NCBI RefSeq assembly: GCF_044457565.1
Contig: NZ_JBITGZ010000007.1
Coordinates: forward strand, 1 to 64,000
DNA length: 64,000 nt
Direction: 5' to 3'
Source: Kitasatospora sp044457565
GTDB lineage: Bacteria; Actinomycetota; Actinomycetes; Streptomycetales; Streptomycetaceae
A program made the translations under genes and the position numbers. How positions within the stretch are numbered: position 1 is the stretch's first letter; each line of letters begins with the position of its first letter. A model generated the notes under the pieces. That model did not search any database. It saw only the letters and a program-made list of their open reading frames with translations, and was not told where the DNA came from. Below, in pieces: positions 42,356 to 50,731 of this stretch.

Positions 42356-43324
42356 TCACGGCCGGAACCTGGCGGAGTCCTCGTGCATGGTCGGCTTGAG
42401 CCACCTGTCGAAGCTCTGCTCCCAGCCGTCGGCGAGGTAGCCGTTCAGCACCTGGTTGACCCGGGCGACCAGGTCGGTGTTCTCCTTCTTCGCCGCGACG
42501 CCCATGACGGCCGGGCGCAGCGGTTGGTCCAGCACGGTGACGGTCTGGTCCTGGGCGGCCTGGCCGGCCGCCAGGCCGTCGTCGGTCATCGTCGCGTCGA
42601 CCTTGCCGAGCTGCATCAGGACCAGGCAGTCCAGCTGGTTCTCCACCGTGACGAGGGTGGAGCCGCGCGGGTTCTGACGCAGCTCCTCCTCGGCCGAGGA
42701 CTTGCTCGCCGCGCAGGCCGTCCGGCCCTTCAGCGCCTCGTCGATGGTCCGGGCACCCAGGGACTTGGGCACCAGGACGCGCTGGCCGGTCCTGAAGTAC
42801 GGCTTGGAGAAGGCGACGTCCTTGAGCCGGTCGCAGGTGATCGTCATGGTGCGGACGATCAGGTCGACCTTGCCCTCCTGGATGAACCTGATCCGCTCGG
42901 CCGTCGGCACGGTCTTGAGGGTGACCTTGTCGGGGGAGCCCATGATGGCGGTGCCGATCGCCCTGGCGAGGTCGATGTCGAAGCCCTCGATCTCGCCGGT
43001 CGAGGGGTTGCGCGCGCCCCAGCGGTAGCTGTTCTGGTCGACGCCGATGACCAGGGTCTTCCGGTCCTTGATCGCTTTGACGGCGGGGCCGTCCTCGCTG
43101 CTGGCCGGCACGCTCCTGGTCACGTCGCAGTCGTCGGCCGCCTGGTCGAGCCGGACGGCGGCACCGGCCGGCCGAAGCTGCGCCGGCGCGGGGCCGTAGC
43201 CGTACGGGGCGGAGCCCCCGGTGCCGTCCTGGCCGGCCGCCGCGAACCCGACGGCCAGCAGGGTGGCCGCCGCCAGGGCGCCCCTGGTGATCGGGCTCAG
43301 CCGCGGTGTTCTGCGCATCGTCAT
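42356..43324 (-). CDS. glutamate/aspartate-type periplasmic binding protein (GlnH/GluB-like)
   Basis: 322 residues. An N-terminal signal sequence (about 1-32) precedes a linker and a type II periplasmic binding domain (about 90-320) of the amino-acid family: KTLVIGVDQNSYRWG, GEIEGFDIDLARAIG, KVDLIVRTMTITCDR and FSKPYFRTGQRVL. There is no transporter permease or ATPase nearby; instead it neighbours a membrane sensor-like gene and pknG, as glnH does in mycobacteria, so it is probably a sensor subunit. Unusually, no Cys follows the signal-peptide core (AVGFAAAGQ), so it does not look like a lipoprotein. Confidence 0.88.
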   Translation of the reverse strand: MTMRRTPRLSPITRGALAAATLLAVGFAAAGQDGTGGSAPYGYGPAPAQLRPAGAAVRLDQAADDCDVTRSVPASSEDGPAVKAIKDRKTLVIGVDQNSYRWGARNPSTGEIEGFDIDLARAIGTAIMGSPDKVTLKTVPTAERIRFIQEGKVDLIVRTMTITCDRLKDVAFSKPYFRTGQRVLVPKSLGARTIDEALKGRTACAASKSSAEEELRQNPRGSTLVTVENQLDCLVLMQLGKVDATMTDDGLAAGQAAQDQTVTVLDQPLRPAVMGVAAKKENTDLVARVNQVLNGYLADGWEQSFDRWLKPTMHEDSARFRP

Positions 43325-43337
43325 CTCCCCGCCCCCT

Positions 43338-44825
43338 CTACCGGTACTCGGCCAGTCGGCGGCCGAGGCCGCGCAGTGCGCAGACGGCCGCCAGCAGCGC
43401 GAGCACGCCCGCGCCGACGGACATCGTGTTCAGCAGCCCGCCGGTGCCCCGGGCGGAGGCCAGGAAGCTCGCCTGTTCCACCGTCGCGGCCTGGGCCAGA
43501 TCCCGGTCGGCGGCGGCGAACGCGGCGTCCGAGGTCTTGGGGATGTCGGCTTCCCCGGTGGTGATGGTGGCGTCCACGGCGGCCTGGTAGTTGCCGTCCA
43601 CGCTCTCGGCCTTCACGGCGCCGTTGTGCCGTTCGTCCCAGACGGTGAACTGCTCGCGGGCCCGGCGTACGGCGTCCGCGGCGTCCCGGGGCGCGAGCTG
43701 CTCCGCCTGGGCGAGCGTGCCGGCGCGGGCGTCGCGGCTGCCGTCCGGGCCGGGCCGGCCCGCCAGCCCCTCGGTGGTCTTCCCCCAGAGCTCCGCGTAC
43801 TTGGTACTCGAACCGCGGGCGACGAAGTGCAGGTTCTCCGCCAGCCGGGCGGTCAGCACGTCGACCCGGGCGGTGTTCAGCGCGCGCAGCGGCGTCGAGC
43901 CGAGGCGTTCGCCGTCGGCCAGCCGGCCGTCCACGACCAGGCCGCCGGCGCCCAGCCAGAGCAGCGCGGCCAGCATCGAGGCGGTGGCGCCGAGCAGGCC
44001 GAGGTTGAAGACCCGGTTGGTGCGGCGGTAGAGCACCTGCTGCACCAGCACCAGCGCCGCCAGCGCCAGCAGCCCCAGGGCCCAGGACGCCCACGGCACC
44101 GCGCGGGCGTCCGCGTAGTCCCGCTCCAGCTGCTGGTTCTCCGCGGCGGCGAGCTTCTCGGCGGCCGGCAGCAGGGTGCCGCGCATCTGCTCGGAGGCGT
44201 ACCGCAGGTAGGCGCCGCCGAGCGGGTAGCCCTGCCGGTTGTTGGCCCGGGCGCTCTCCACCAGGCCCGCGTAGACGGGCAGTTGCTGGTTGAGGGCGGA
44301 GAGCCACTGCTGGGCGGGGGAGGAGGCGGTGGTCCGCGCGGCGGCCTCGGCGATCAGCCGGGACGCGGTGGCGATGTCGTCCTCGTAGCGCTGGCGTACC
44401 GGCTTGGGCTCGCTGCCCGCCAGCAGGAAGCCGGTGGCCGCGGTGGTGTCCGCGTCGGCGAGCGAGCGGTGGATGTCGGCGGCGGCCTGGCTGAGCGGCT
44501 CACTGTAGGAGACCACCCGGTCCGCGGCCTGTGCCCGCGAGTGGGTCTGCCAGGCCGTCAGGACTCCGAACGCCAGGGTCAGCGCGGCCAGCAGGGCGCC
44601 GGCCAGTCTGAGCCGGCCGGGGGCGTGGGCGGCCGCGCGGCGCAGTCGCGCGCGGACGGCTGCCGGGCTGAGCCTCGACGCCCCCGCCGGTGGTGCGGCG
44701 GCCGGTGCGGCCTTTGCCGGTGCGTTCGACGTCGCGTTCGATGGCGTGGCCGGTGCTGTCACGGCCGGTGCGGCCGTGGTGCCCGGTCTTGGGCCCTGCT
44801 CCTCCGTGCGTTCTGGTGTAGCCAC
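43338..44825 (-). CDS. four-helix membrane sensor-like protein (GlnX-like)
   Basis: 495 residues. A Pro/Ala/Thr-rich cytoplasmic leader (1-70) is followed by a helix at about 73-92, an extracytoplasmic helical domain (about 93-243), two adjacent helices (about 245-265 and 270-295), a second extracytoplasmic helical domain (about 296-460) and a final helix (about 462-488). This two-lobed arrangement and its place before a GlnH-type protein and pknG resemble mycobacterial GlnX, which relays amino-acid binding by GlnH to PknG. GTG 44825 is preferred (GGAAGGTG upstream); 13 bp separate it from the next gene. It heads the operon. Confidence 0.8.
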   Translation of the reverse strand: MATPERTEEQGPRPGTTAAPAVTAPATPSNATSNAPAKAAPAAAPPAGASRLSPAAVRARLRRAAAHAPGRLRLAGALLAALTLAFGVLTAWQTHSRAQAADRVVSYSEPLSQAAADIHRSLADADTTAATGFLLAGSEPKPVRQRYEDDIATASRLIAEAAARTTASSPAQQWLSALNQQLPVYAGLVESARANNRQGYPLGGAYLRYASEQMRGTLLPAAEKLAAAENQQLERDYADARAVPWASWALGLLALAALVLVQQVLYRRTNRVFNLGLLGATASMLAALLWLGAGGLVVDGRLADGERLGSTPLRALNTARVDVLTARLAENLHFVARGSSTKYAELWGKTTEGLAGRPGPDGSRDARAGTLAQAEQLAPRDAADAVRRAREQFTVWDERHNGAVKAESVDGNYQAAVDATITTGEADIPKTSDAAFAAADRDLAQAATVEQASFLASARGTGGLLNTMSVGAGVLALLAAVCALRGLGRRLAEYR

Positions 44826-45070
44826 CCGCCCCACCTTCCCCAGTGACCGCCCCGTGCTCGGGGCCCGGCCCGCCTCAGCAGTATGGCCCGCCACTCGGAC
44901 AGCCACACCGCACTTGCGCCGATCTTGAGCTTTCACCCACGGGGCCGGCTCGCCCGTGGAGGGCGGGCCGCGATCAGGGCGACGCGGGATGCACCCTATG
45001 CGGTTCCCCCGGGTGGCCCCGGGCCGGGATCCCGCCCGACGGGCCGCCCCCGCTCCGTACGATGGACGCC

Positions 45071-45646
45071 ATGCGCCTGCTTGGAACGATCTCAGCCGAC
45101 CGTCCGCTCCTCGTCGTCGCCGTCAAGGAGGAGGCCGTGTACCTCGGCGACGGCCTGCCGGTGCTGCTCACCGGCATAGGGAAGATCAACGCGGCCTCGG
45201 CGGTCGCCACCGTCCTGGCCCGGGCCGAGCGGCCCAGCGAGATCGTCAACCTGGGTACGGCCGGTGCGCTGCGCCCCGGCTGGGCGGGCACCCACCAGGT
45301 CGCCGAGGTGCTCCAGCACGACATCGACACCCCCGGGCTGTATGCCCTCACCGGCCGTACGTACGGCGCCCCGATCAGCGTCAGCGACGTCGCCGGACCC
45401 GTGCTGGCCACCGGCGACCTGTTCGTCTCCGACCCGGAGGCCCGCGAGCGGCTCGCGCTGACCGCCGACCTGGTCGACATGGAGGGCTACGCGGTGGCGA
45501 CGGTAGCCCAGCGCGCCGGGGTGCCCGTGCGGCTGGTGAAGCACGTCAGCGACGAGGCCGGCGCGGGCGCGGACCGTACCTGGCGTGCGTCCGTCGACGA
45601 CTGCGCACGCCACCTTGCCGACTGGGCCCGCAGCCACGGGCTGTGA
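45071..45646 (+). CDS. nucleosidase/nucleoside phosphorylase family protein (MTA/SAH nucleosidase-like)
   Basis: 191 residues, PNP/UDP superfamily. Visible motifs are VVAVKEEAVYL, LTGIGKINAASAV, IVNLGTAGAL and the ribose-binding VDMEGYAVA, with the catalytic Asp near LVKHVSDEAGAG. It is shorter than E. coli MtnN (232), as is common in actinobacteria. The substrate, whether methylthioadenosine/S-adenosylhomocysteine or another purine nucleoside, is not certain. TACGAT (45058-45063) ends seven bases before the ATG at 45071, so a leaderless start there is more likely than the ATG at 45062. Confidence 0.85.
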   Translation: MRLLGTISADRPLLVVAVKEEAVYLGDGLPVLLTGIGKINAASAVATVLARAERPSEIVNLGTAGALRPGWAGTHQVAEVLQHDIDTPGLYALTGRTYGAPISVSDVAGPVLATGDLFVSDPEARERLALTADLVDMEGYAVATVAQRAGVPVRLVKHVSDEAGAGADRTWRASVDDCARHLADWARSHGL

Positions 45647-45754
45647 GTTCGGGGGCCGGCCGGTCGGGCTGACGCAGATGCCGACCGTCCGCCGGAGCGC
45701 CCGGGTGCACAGCCGCAGCCGTAGCCGCGCGGCACACGGGCCGCAGGAGCGACC

Positions 45755-45784
45755 GGACGGCGCCCCCACATGGGGGCGCCGTCC
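45755..45784. terminator. terminator between convergent nucleosidase and PH-like genes
   Basis: Perfect 13-bp stem GGACGGCGCCCCC (45755-45767) with its complement at 45772-45784 and an ACAT loop. Confidence 0.85.
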
Positions 45785-45802
45785 AGGGGCGGGCGGCCGG
45801 CT

Positions 45803-46225
45803 TCAGCCCGCGATCCGCTGCCCGGTCAGAGCCGGCACGAAGACGTCCAGCTCCGAGCGCCAGTAGCGGGCGACGTTCAGGCGGGTGGGCTTCTCCTCGT
45901 TGGGGAAGTGGAAGCGCAGCGAGCTCCACAGCGGGTTGCGCTTGATGTCCGAGACCACCACGCGGGCCTGCTCCAGCGGCACCACGTAGAGCAGCTCCTG
46001 CGGGCGGTTGCTCATCCGCGAGGCGCGGTGCACGACGACGACCCGCTCGGTGAGCGTGACGAAGTAGTACTTCACGAAGAGCTGGCCGATCAGGCCGAGT
46101 GCGTTCATCAGCCAAGGGCTCGGCCCGGTGATGGTGTGGAAGGTGACTATCGGCCGGTCGGTCGGCTCGATGGCAGCGATCGCCTGGGCGACCTGCTCCT
46201 GCATGGTGGACTTACGGATCGCCAT
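45803..46225 (-). CDS. PH-like domain protein of unknown function
   Basis: 140 residues. After a short N-terminal helix the chain contains a hydrophobic stretch (WLMNALGLIGQLFVKYYFVTLTE, about 40-62) leading into beta strands (RVVVVHR, ELLYVVPLEQARVVV) and a final helix, the pattern of bacterial PH/YdbT-like domains. No enzyme motif is seen. ATG 46225 has GGGGAG upstream. It is monocistronic, converges on the nucleosidase gene and starts about 300 bp from the cysteine hydrolase gene. Confidence 0.65.
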   Translation of the reverse strand: MAIRKSTMQEQVAQAIAAIEPTDRPIVTFHTITGPSPWLMNALGLIGQLFVKYYFVTLTERVVVVHRASRMSNRPQELLYVVPLEQARVVVSDIKRNPLWSSLRFHFPNEEKPTRLNVARYWRSELDVFVPALTGQRIAG

Positions 46226-46406
46226 CCGGCGTGCTCCCCTGTGTGGTTGGGACCCTCCCGCGACAGGGCGGGTGGGGCCGGGCGAGCGTAGTGAGGTGCG
46301 TGGGTCGCCCTCAACGGCCAAACCCGGGCATAGCGCCCAGCTGTCCAAATGTTCACCAGTTCGATACGCGGCCCGGCGAATCGACCGGGCCGGCCGACCC
46401 CGGGTC

Positions 46407-46456
46407 CGCGGGGCTGCGGCGCACGGAGCTGGGGTGCGCGGGGCTGCGGCGCACGG
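46407..46456 (+). repeat. 20-bp direct repeat in a 304-bp gene-free region
   Basis: CGCGGGGCTGCGGCGCACGG occurs at 46407-46426 and 46437-46456 (30-bp period), followed by degenerate GGCTGCG copies to about 46490. The whole gap 46226-46529 otherwise shows no gene; the promoter of the PH-like gene must lie in it. Confidence 0.7.
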
Positions 46457-46529
46457 GGCTGCGAGGGACGCGGCTGCGGGCGGCGCTCGTGGGACGCCGC
46501 CCGCGCGAGGGGCCGTTGCCGGTCGTCCG

Positions 46530-47126
46530 TCAGTTGCCCGCCGCCGCCAGGACGGCCTCGGTGGTGACCACCTTCGCGAACCGCATGTGGTGCAGCGTCG
46601 CCGCCGTGGCACGCGCCAGCTCGGCGGCCGGGATGGTCTCCCCGTCCGGGCCGGCCATGCCGAAGGTGTGCATGGCGTCGATCGGGAAGACCACGTCGTA
46701 CCCGAGGTTGCCGCCCATCCGCGCCGTGGTCTCGTTGCAGACGTTGGTCATGATCCCGATCACGACCAACTGCTCGGCGCCCCGCTGCTGAAGCCACTCG
46801 TGCAGGTCCGGGGTGCCGTAGAAGGCGGAGTTGACGGTCTTGGTGATGTGCAGGTCGGCCCGGACCCCGGCCACCTCCGGCTTGAGCTCGTACCCGGGCG
46901 TGCCCGGCGCCAGCGGCCCGCCCGTCGAGGCGTGCTGCACCGTCACGATCGGCCGGCCGGTGCTCTGCCAGGCGTCGATCACGGCGGTCATCCGCTTCTC
47001 GGCGTCCGGGTTGTCGCGCGTGCCCCAGAACTCGTGGTCCTCGAAGCCCTGTTGGACGTCGATCACGATCAGGACGGCGTCGGGGGCGAGGGTGAGCGGG
47101 GCGTCGAAGGCACTGGTGTTCGTCAT
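46530..47126 (-). CDS. cysteine hydrolase, isochorismatase family
   Basis: 198 residues. Catalytic triad positions are recognisable: Asp in VLIVIDVQQGFED, Lys in HITKTVNSAFYG and Cys in GIMTNVCNETTARMG, with the cis-peptide before the Cys region. Members hydrolyse amides, nicotinamide or isochorismate; the substrate here is unknown. It is divergent from a GlxA-type regulator with a 71-bp gap, which suggests that the regulator controls it. Start ATG 47126. Confidence 0.9.
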   Translation of the reverse strand: MTNTSAFDAPLTLAPDAVLIVIDVQQGFEDHEFWGTRDNPDAEKRMTAVIDAWQSTGRPIVTVQHASTGGPLAPGTPGYELKPEVAGVRADLHITKTVNSAFYGTPDLHEWLQQRGAEQLVVIGIMTNVCNETTARMGGNLGYDVVFPIDAMHTFGMAGPDGETIPAAELARATAATLHHMRFAKVVTTEAVLAAAGN

Positions 47127-47197
47127 GTGTCCATCGTGCTGCGCGCCCTGCCGGACCCGTGAGGGGCGCCGGTGCCACCGATCGATACATTCCTGCC

Positions 47198-48184
47198 ATG
47201 CGTGAAGTCGGTTGCCTGATCTTCGACGGCGTCCGCGCCTTCGACTACGCCGTGATCGGTGAGGTGTGGTCCAACCGGGCCTCCCGTCCCGGCCTGCCCA
47301 CCTACGACCTGCGGGTCTGCGGCCCCGGCGGCCCCGACGGCGGCCCGGTGCGGCTCAGCGGCGGCCTGGAGCGCCGCCCCGACCACGGCCTGGACGCCCT
47401 GCTCGACTGCGAGCTGGTGATCGTGCCCGGCATCGAGGACCCGGTGGCCCCCACCGCCCCCGCCGTGCTGGACGCGCTGCGCGCCGTCCACCGCCGGGGC
47501 ATCCCGCTCGCCTCGCTCTGCGCCGGGGCGTTCGTGCTCGCCGAAGCCGGACTGCTGGACGGCCGCACCGCCACCACCCACTGGTGGCTCGCGTCCAGGC
47601 TCGCCGAGCGCCACCCGGCCGTGGACGTCCGGCCCGAGGTGCTGTTCACCGGCGACGGCTCGGTCTGGACCTCCGCCGGGGTGGCCGCCGGGATCGACCT
47701 CTGCCTGCACCTGGTGCGAGCCGCACACGGCCAGCAGGCCGCCGCCGCGATCGCCCGCGCCATGGTCACCGCGCCGTTCCGTTCCGGCGGCCAGGCCCAG
47801 TTCATACCGTCCCCCGTCCCCGAGGAGAGCGGCCGGGCGGACCCGCTCGCCCGGGTCCGCGCCGAGGTGCTCGGCGCCCTCGACACCGCCTGGACGGTCC
47901 GCCGGATGGCCGGCCTGGCCCTGATGTCCGAGCGCTCCTTCGCCCGCCGGTTCGTCGACGCCACCGGCACCACCCCGCTGCGCTGGCTGCTCGAACAGCG
48001 GGTGCTGGCCGCCCAGCGGCTGCTGGAGGAGAGCGACCTGCCGGTCGACGAGATCGCCGTCCGCTGCGGCTTCGGCTCGGCGGTCTCGCTGCGCCCGGCC
48101 TTCGTACGGCGGGTGGGCGTCGCGCCCCGCGAGTACCGCCGCACTTTCCGCGGCCGGGAGGGCGGCGCCGACGGCCCGGTGTAG
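47198..48184 (+). CDS. GlxA family transcriptional regulator (DJ-1/PfpI + AraC HTH)
   Basis: 328 residues. An N-terminal DJ-1/PfpI-like amidotransferase fold (about 1-170; the elbow reads LASLCAGAFVLAEAG with Cys) precedes an AraC-type double helix-turn-helix (about 225-320; VRRMAGLALMSERSFARRF, IAVRCGFGSAVSLRPAF). Such regulators bind small metabolites or proteins through the DJ-1 domain. TACATT (47186-47191) ends exactly six bases before ATG 47198, a leaderless start. Divergent from the cysteine hydrolase gene. Confidence 0.9.
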   Translation: MREVGCLIFDGVRAFDYAVIGEVWSNRASRPGLPTYDLRVCGPGGPDGGPVRLSGGLERRPDHGLDALLDCELVIVPGIEDPVAPTAPAVLDALRAVHRRGIPLASLCAGAFVLAEAGLLDGRTATTHWWLASRLAERHPAVDVRPEVLFTGDGSVWTSAGVAAGIDLCLHLVRAAHGQQAAAAIARAMVTAPFRSGGQAQFIPSPVPEESGRADPLARVRAEVLGALDTAWTVRRMAGLALMSERSFARRFVDATGTTPLRWLLEQRVLAAQRLLEESDLPVDEIAVRCGFGSAVSLRPAFVRRVGVAPREYRRTFRGREGGADGPV

Positions 48185-48310
48185 CCGGCGGCCCGGCGTA
48201 GCCGCAGGTCACCGCGGCGCCTGGCCTTCGCCCTGCGCCGCCGGCGCCGCGCGCGGGCAGACACCCCACCCGCGCTGGACACCCCGGGCGGACGCACGCA
48301 GGATGCCTGG

Positions 48311-49021
48311 ATGAGCGTAGAACCCGAGGCTCCGGCCGCCCCCGCCGAGCCAACCAGAGCCATCGTCCGTGACTCACTGGGCATCGGGCTCACCGTCGGG
48401 GTGTCCGGGCTCGCCTGCGGGGTCGCCGGGACGGCCGCGCACCTCACCACCTGGCAGACCTGCGCGCTCAGCCTGCTGGTGTTCACCGGGGCCTCGCAGT
48501 TCGCCCTGGTCGCCTCGTTGGCGGCCGGGGCCGCCCTGCCGGCGGCCGTGATCGGGGCGCTCTTCCTCGGCGCCCGCAACGCCTTCTACGGCCTGCGGCT
48601 CGGCGCGCGGCTGGGCTTCTCCCGGCTTGAGCGGCCGTTCGCCGCGCATCTGATGATCGACGAGACCGCCGCCGTCGCCCTGGTCCGCGCCGACCGCCGC
48701 GGCGCCCGGCTGGGCTTCACGGTCACCGGCCTCACCCTCTTCGCCACCTGGAACATCTGCACCCTGGCCGGTGCCCTCGGCGCCGACGCCCTCGGCGACC
48801 CGAACGTGTACGGGCTCGACGCGGCCGGCCCCGCCGTCTTCCTCGCGCTGCTGGCACCCCGGCTGCGCGAGGGCGCGACCGAACTGCGGGTCGCACTGCT
48901 CGGCGCGGTACTGGCCCTGGCCGCCACGACGGTGCTGCCGACCGGCGTGCCGGTGCTGCTCTCGATCGCCGCCGTGCCGATCGTGCTGGCCGCCACCGGC
49001 CGCAGGGGCGGTGCGGCATGA
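48311..49021 (+). CDS. azlC: AzlC family branched-chain amino acid exporter, large subunit
   Basis: 236 residues with about five to seven membrane helices; IGLTVGVSGLACGVAG, LVFTGASQFALVA and LGARNAFYGLRLG are family phrases. With AzlD it forms the BrnFE/AzlCD-type exporter of branched-chain amino acids or methionine. ATG 48311 is preceded at six bases by CAGGAT, a possible leaderless -10. Its stop overlaps the azlD start by 4 bp. Confidence 0.9.
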   Translation: MSVEPEAPAAPAEPTRAIVRDSLGIGLTVGVSGLACGVAGTAAHLTTWQTCALSLLVFTGASQFALVASLAAGAALPAAVIGALFLGARNAFYGLRLGARLGFSRLERPFAAHLMIDETAAVALVRADRRGARLGFTVTGLTLFATWNICTLAGALGADALGDPNVYGLDAAGPAVFLALLAPRLREGATELRVALLGAVLALAATTVLPTGVPVLLSIAAVPIVLAATGRRGGAA

Positions 49022-49338
49022 GCACCTGGACGACCACCTGGATCGCCGTCGCCGCCACCGCCCTCGGCTGCTACCTGCTCAAGCTGCTCGGCCTGAGCAT
49101 CCCCGCCCACCTGCTCGAACGCCCCACCGTCCGCCGGTACGCGGCCCTCATCCCGGTGGCCCTGCTCGCCGCGCTCACCGCCCTCCAGACCTTCGGCGAC
49201 GTCGGCGGCCTCACCCTCGACGCCCGCGCCGCCGGCATGGCGGCAGCCGGCCTGGCCGTCTGGCGCCGCGCCCCCTTCCTCCTGGTGGTGGCCATCGCCG
49301 TCACCGTCACAGCCCTCACCCGCCACCTCACCGGCTGA
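49018..49338 (+). CDS. azlD: AzlD family branched-chain amino acid exporter, small subunit
   Basis: 106 residues with three to four membrane helices (WIAVAATALGCYLLKLLGL, YAALIPVALLAALTALQTF, FLLVVAIAVTVTALTRHL). Small partner of AzlC in the branched-chain amino acid exporter. ATGA overlap with azlC shows translational coupling. Confidence 0.9.
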   Translation: MSTWTTTWIAVAATALGCYLLKLLGLSIPAHLLERPTVRRYAALIPVALLAALTALQTFGDVGGLTLDARAAGMAAAGLAVWRRAPFLLVVAIAVTVTALTRHLTG

Positions 49339-49441
49339 CCCACCCCGCCGTCCCCGGAGCAGAAGGCCGGCGGGCCGGGGTGCGACGAGCCCGGGTCGAT
49401 GCCGGCCGCAGGAGCCGGGCCGACGTCTCACGCACCAGTGC

Positions 49442-49642
49442 GGCGGCGTCGCGGCGCACGCCCGAGGCAGGACACTCCGCCGCGTGGTGCTCGGCCGGCA
49501 CCTGAACCGTGACGTGCCGGCGTTCCTCGCCGCCACCGGCGCGTTCCTGGACGTCGACGAGTACGACTACTCCCCGGACGCGGACGCGGATGCGGGCGCC
49601 GACTCGGACGCGACTGGTCAGGCCCACCGCACCGTGGTGTGA
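49442..49642 (+). pseudogene. 3' fragment of an unidentified gene
   Basis: A reading frame with strong third-position GC bias runs from about 49442 to TGA 49640-49642, without a start codon or ribosome binding site. It ends with NRDVPAFLAATGAFLDVDEY and an Asp/Ala-rich tail, which reads like the C-terminus of a real protein. Upstream of about 49430 the coding signature fades. The AraC-type gene begins 8 bp after its stop. I do not recognise the parent family. Confidence 0.4.
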
Positions 49643-49649
49643 TGGCGCC

Positions 49650-50042
49650 GTGAGCCGCGCCGTGGAAGAGACGAACCGCCGCATGCTGCGCGCCCGGGAC
49701 GCGATGGACCGCGCCTACGCGCAGCCGCTGGACGTTCCGGCGCTGGCCCGGATCGCCCTGGTGTCCCCGGCGCACTTCATACGCACCTTCCGGGCCACGT
49801 TCGGCGAGACCCCGCACCGCTACCTGCAACGACGCCGGGTCGAGCGCGCGATGTTCCTGCTGCGGGAGACCGACCGCAGCGTGACGGACATCTGTTTCGA
49901 GGTCGGCTTCGGCAGCCCGGGTACCTTCAGCCGGACGTTCAGCGAGATCGTCGGCCGGTCGCCGCGCGCGTACCGCAAGGAAGCGGTGGCGGCGCGCGTA
50001 CCGACCTGCTTCACGATGGCGTGGACCCGCCCGAGCGCCTGA
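49650..50042 (+). CDS. short AraC-type HTH protein
   Basis: 130 residues from GTG 49650, consisting only of an AraC DNA-binding module (about 15-115): VPALARIALVSPAHFIRTFRATFGE and VTDICFEVGFGSPGTFSRTFSEIVGRSP are the two helix-turn-helix units. No ligand domain is present. It precedes a VOC protein on the same strand, a common pairing in which the regulator controls the VOC gene. The frame is open upstream to 49509, but that part has no coding signature. Confidence 0.8.
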   Translation: MSRAVEETNRRMLRARDAMDRAYAQPLDVPALARIALVSPAHFIRTFRATFGETPHRYLQRRRVERAMFLLRETDRSVTDICFEVGFGSPGTFSRTFSEIVGRSPRAYRKEAVAARVPTCFTMAWTRPSA

Positions 50043-50145
50043 CCGGCCGCCGCCCCGCGCGCACCAGCCTTCACCAGCTGCATCGCCGGCAGACAGAGCA
50101 GTTTCGGAGAAGTATCCGGCCGGCCCCGCGACTAGCGTGGTGCAC

Positions 50146-50562
50146 ATGTTCAACGCCATCACGCAATCACAGATCTACGTCCTCGACCAGGACGAGGCCC
50201 TCGACTTCTACGTCGGCAAGCTCGGCCTGGAGGTCAGCGCCGACGTCGAGCTGGGCTTCATGCGCTGGCTGACCGTCAGCATCCCCGGCCACCCGGAGCG
50301 CCAGATCCTGCTGGAGAAGCCGGGCGCGCCCGCGATGTCCGAGGAGACGGCGGAGCAGGTCCGCGAGCTGGTCACCAAGGGCGCGATGGGCGGCTGGCTC
50401 ATCTTCAACACGGACGACTGCCGCAAGACGTACGAGACGCTGCTGGCCAAGGGCGTCGAGTTCACCGAGGAGCCGACCGAGCGTCCGTACGGGACCGACT
50501 GCGGCCTGCGCGACCCCTTCGGGAACCGCATCCGCTTCACCCAGCCGAAGGCCCAGGACTAG
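50146..50562 (+). CDS. VOC family (glyoxalase-fold) protein
   Basis: 138-residue single VOC module: SQIYVLDQDEALDFYVGKLG at the start, a GGWLIFNTDD strand in the middle and the RDPFGNRIRFTQ ending. Metal-ligand positions are partly conserved but the substrate is unknown. TAGCGT (50133-50138) ends seven bases before ATG 50146, so a leaderless start is likely; GTG 50137 would overlap that hexamer. Follows the short AraC-type gene. Confidence 0.85.
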   Translation: MFNAITQSQIYVLDQDEALDFYVGKLGLEVSADVELGFMRWLTVSIPGHPERQILLEKPGAPAMSEETAEQVRELVTKGAMGGWLIFNTDDCRKTYETLLAKGVEFTEEPTERPYGTDCGLRDPFGNRIRFTQPKAQD

Positions 50563-50701
50563 GCCGTTTCGTTTAGATCACCGACGCGTAGAGGGCGCGG
50601 ATCGAACCATGCCGCATCTGGCCGGGCTCCATACCGCAGGCATCTTCTCTGGTCCACCCAGTGAGCTGCTTGGTGTCAGCTGTCGTGGATCGGTACTCCC
50701 A

Positions 50702-50724
50702 GTGTCAGAGGGCGCTGGCAGCAT
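50702..50724 (+). promoter_or_regulatory. candidate RecA-NDp-type promoter of the YwqG-like gene
   Basis: GTGTCAGAG (50702-50710), an 8-nt spacer and CAGCAT (50719-50724), seven bases before ATG 50732. Compared with TTGTCRGTG-N8-TANNNT it has exact spacing and mismatches at two positions of the first block and one of the second. Weaker than the recD2 copy. Confidence 0.4.
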
Positions 50725-50731
50725 CGTCGCT

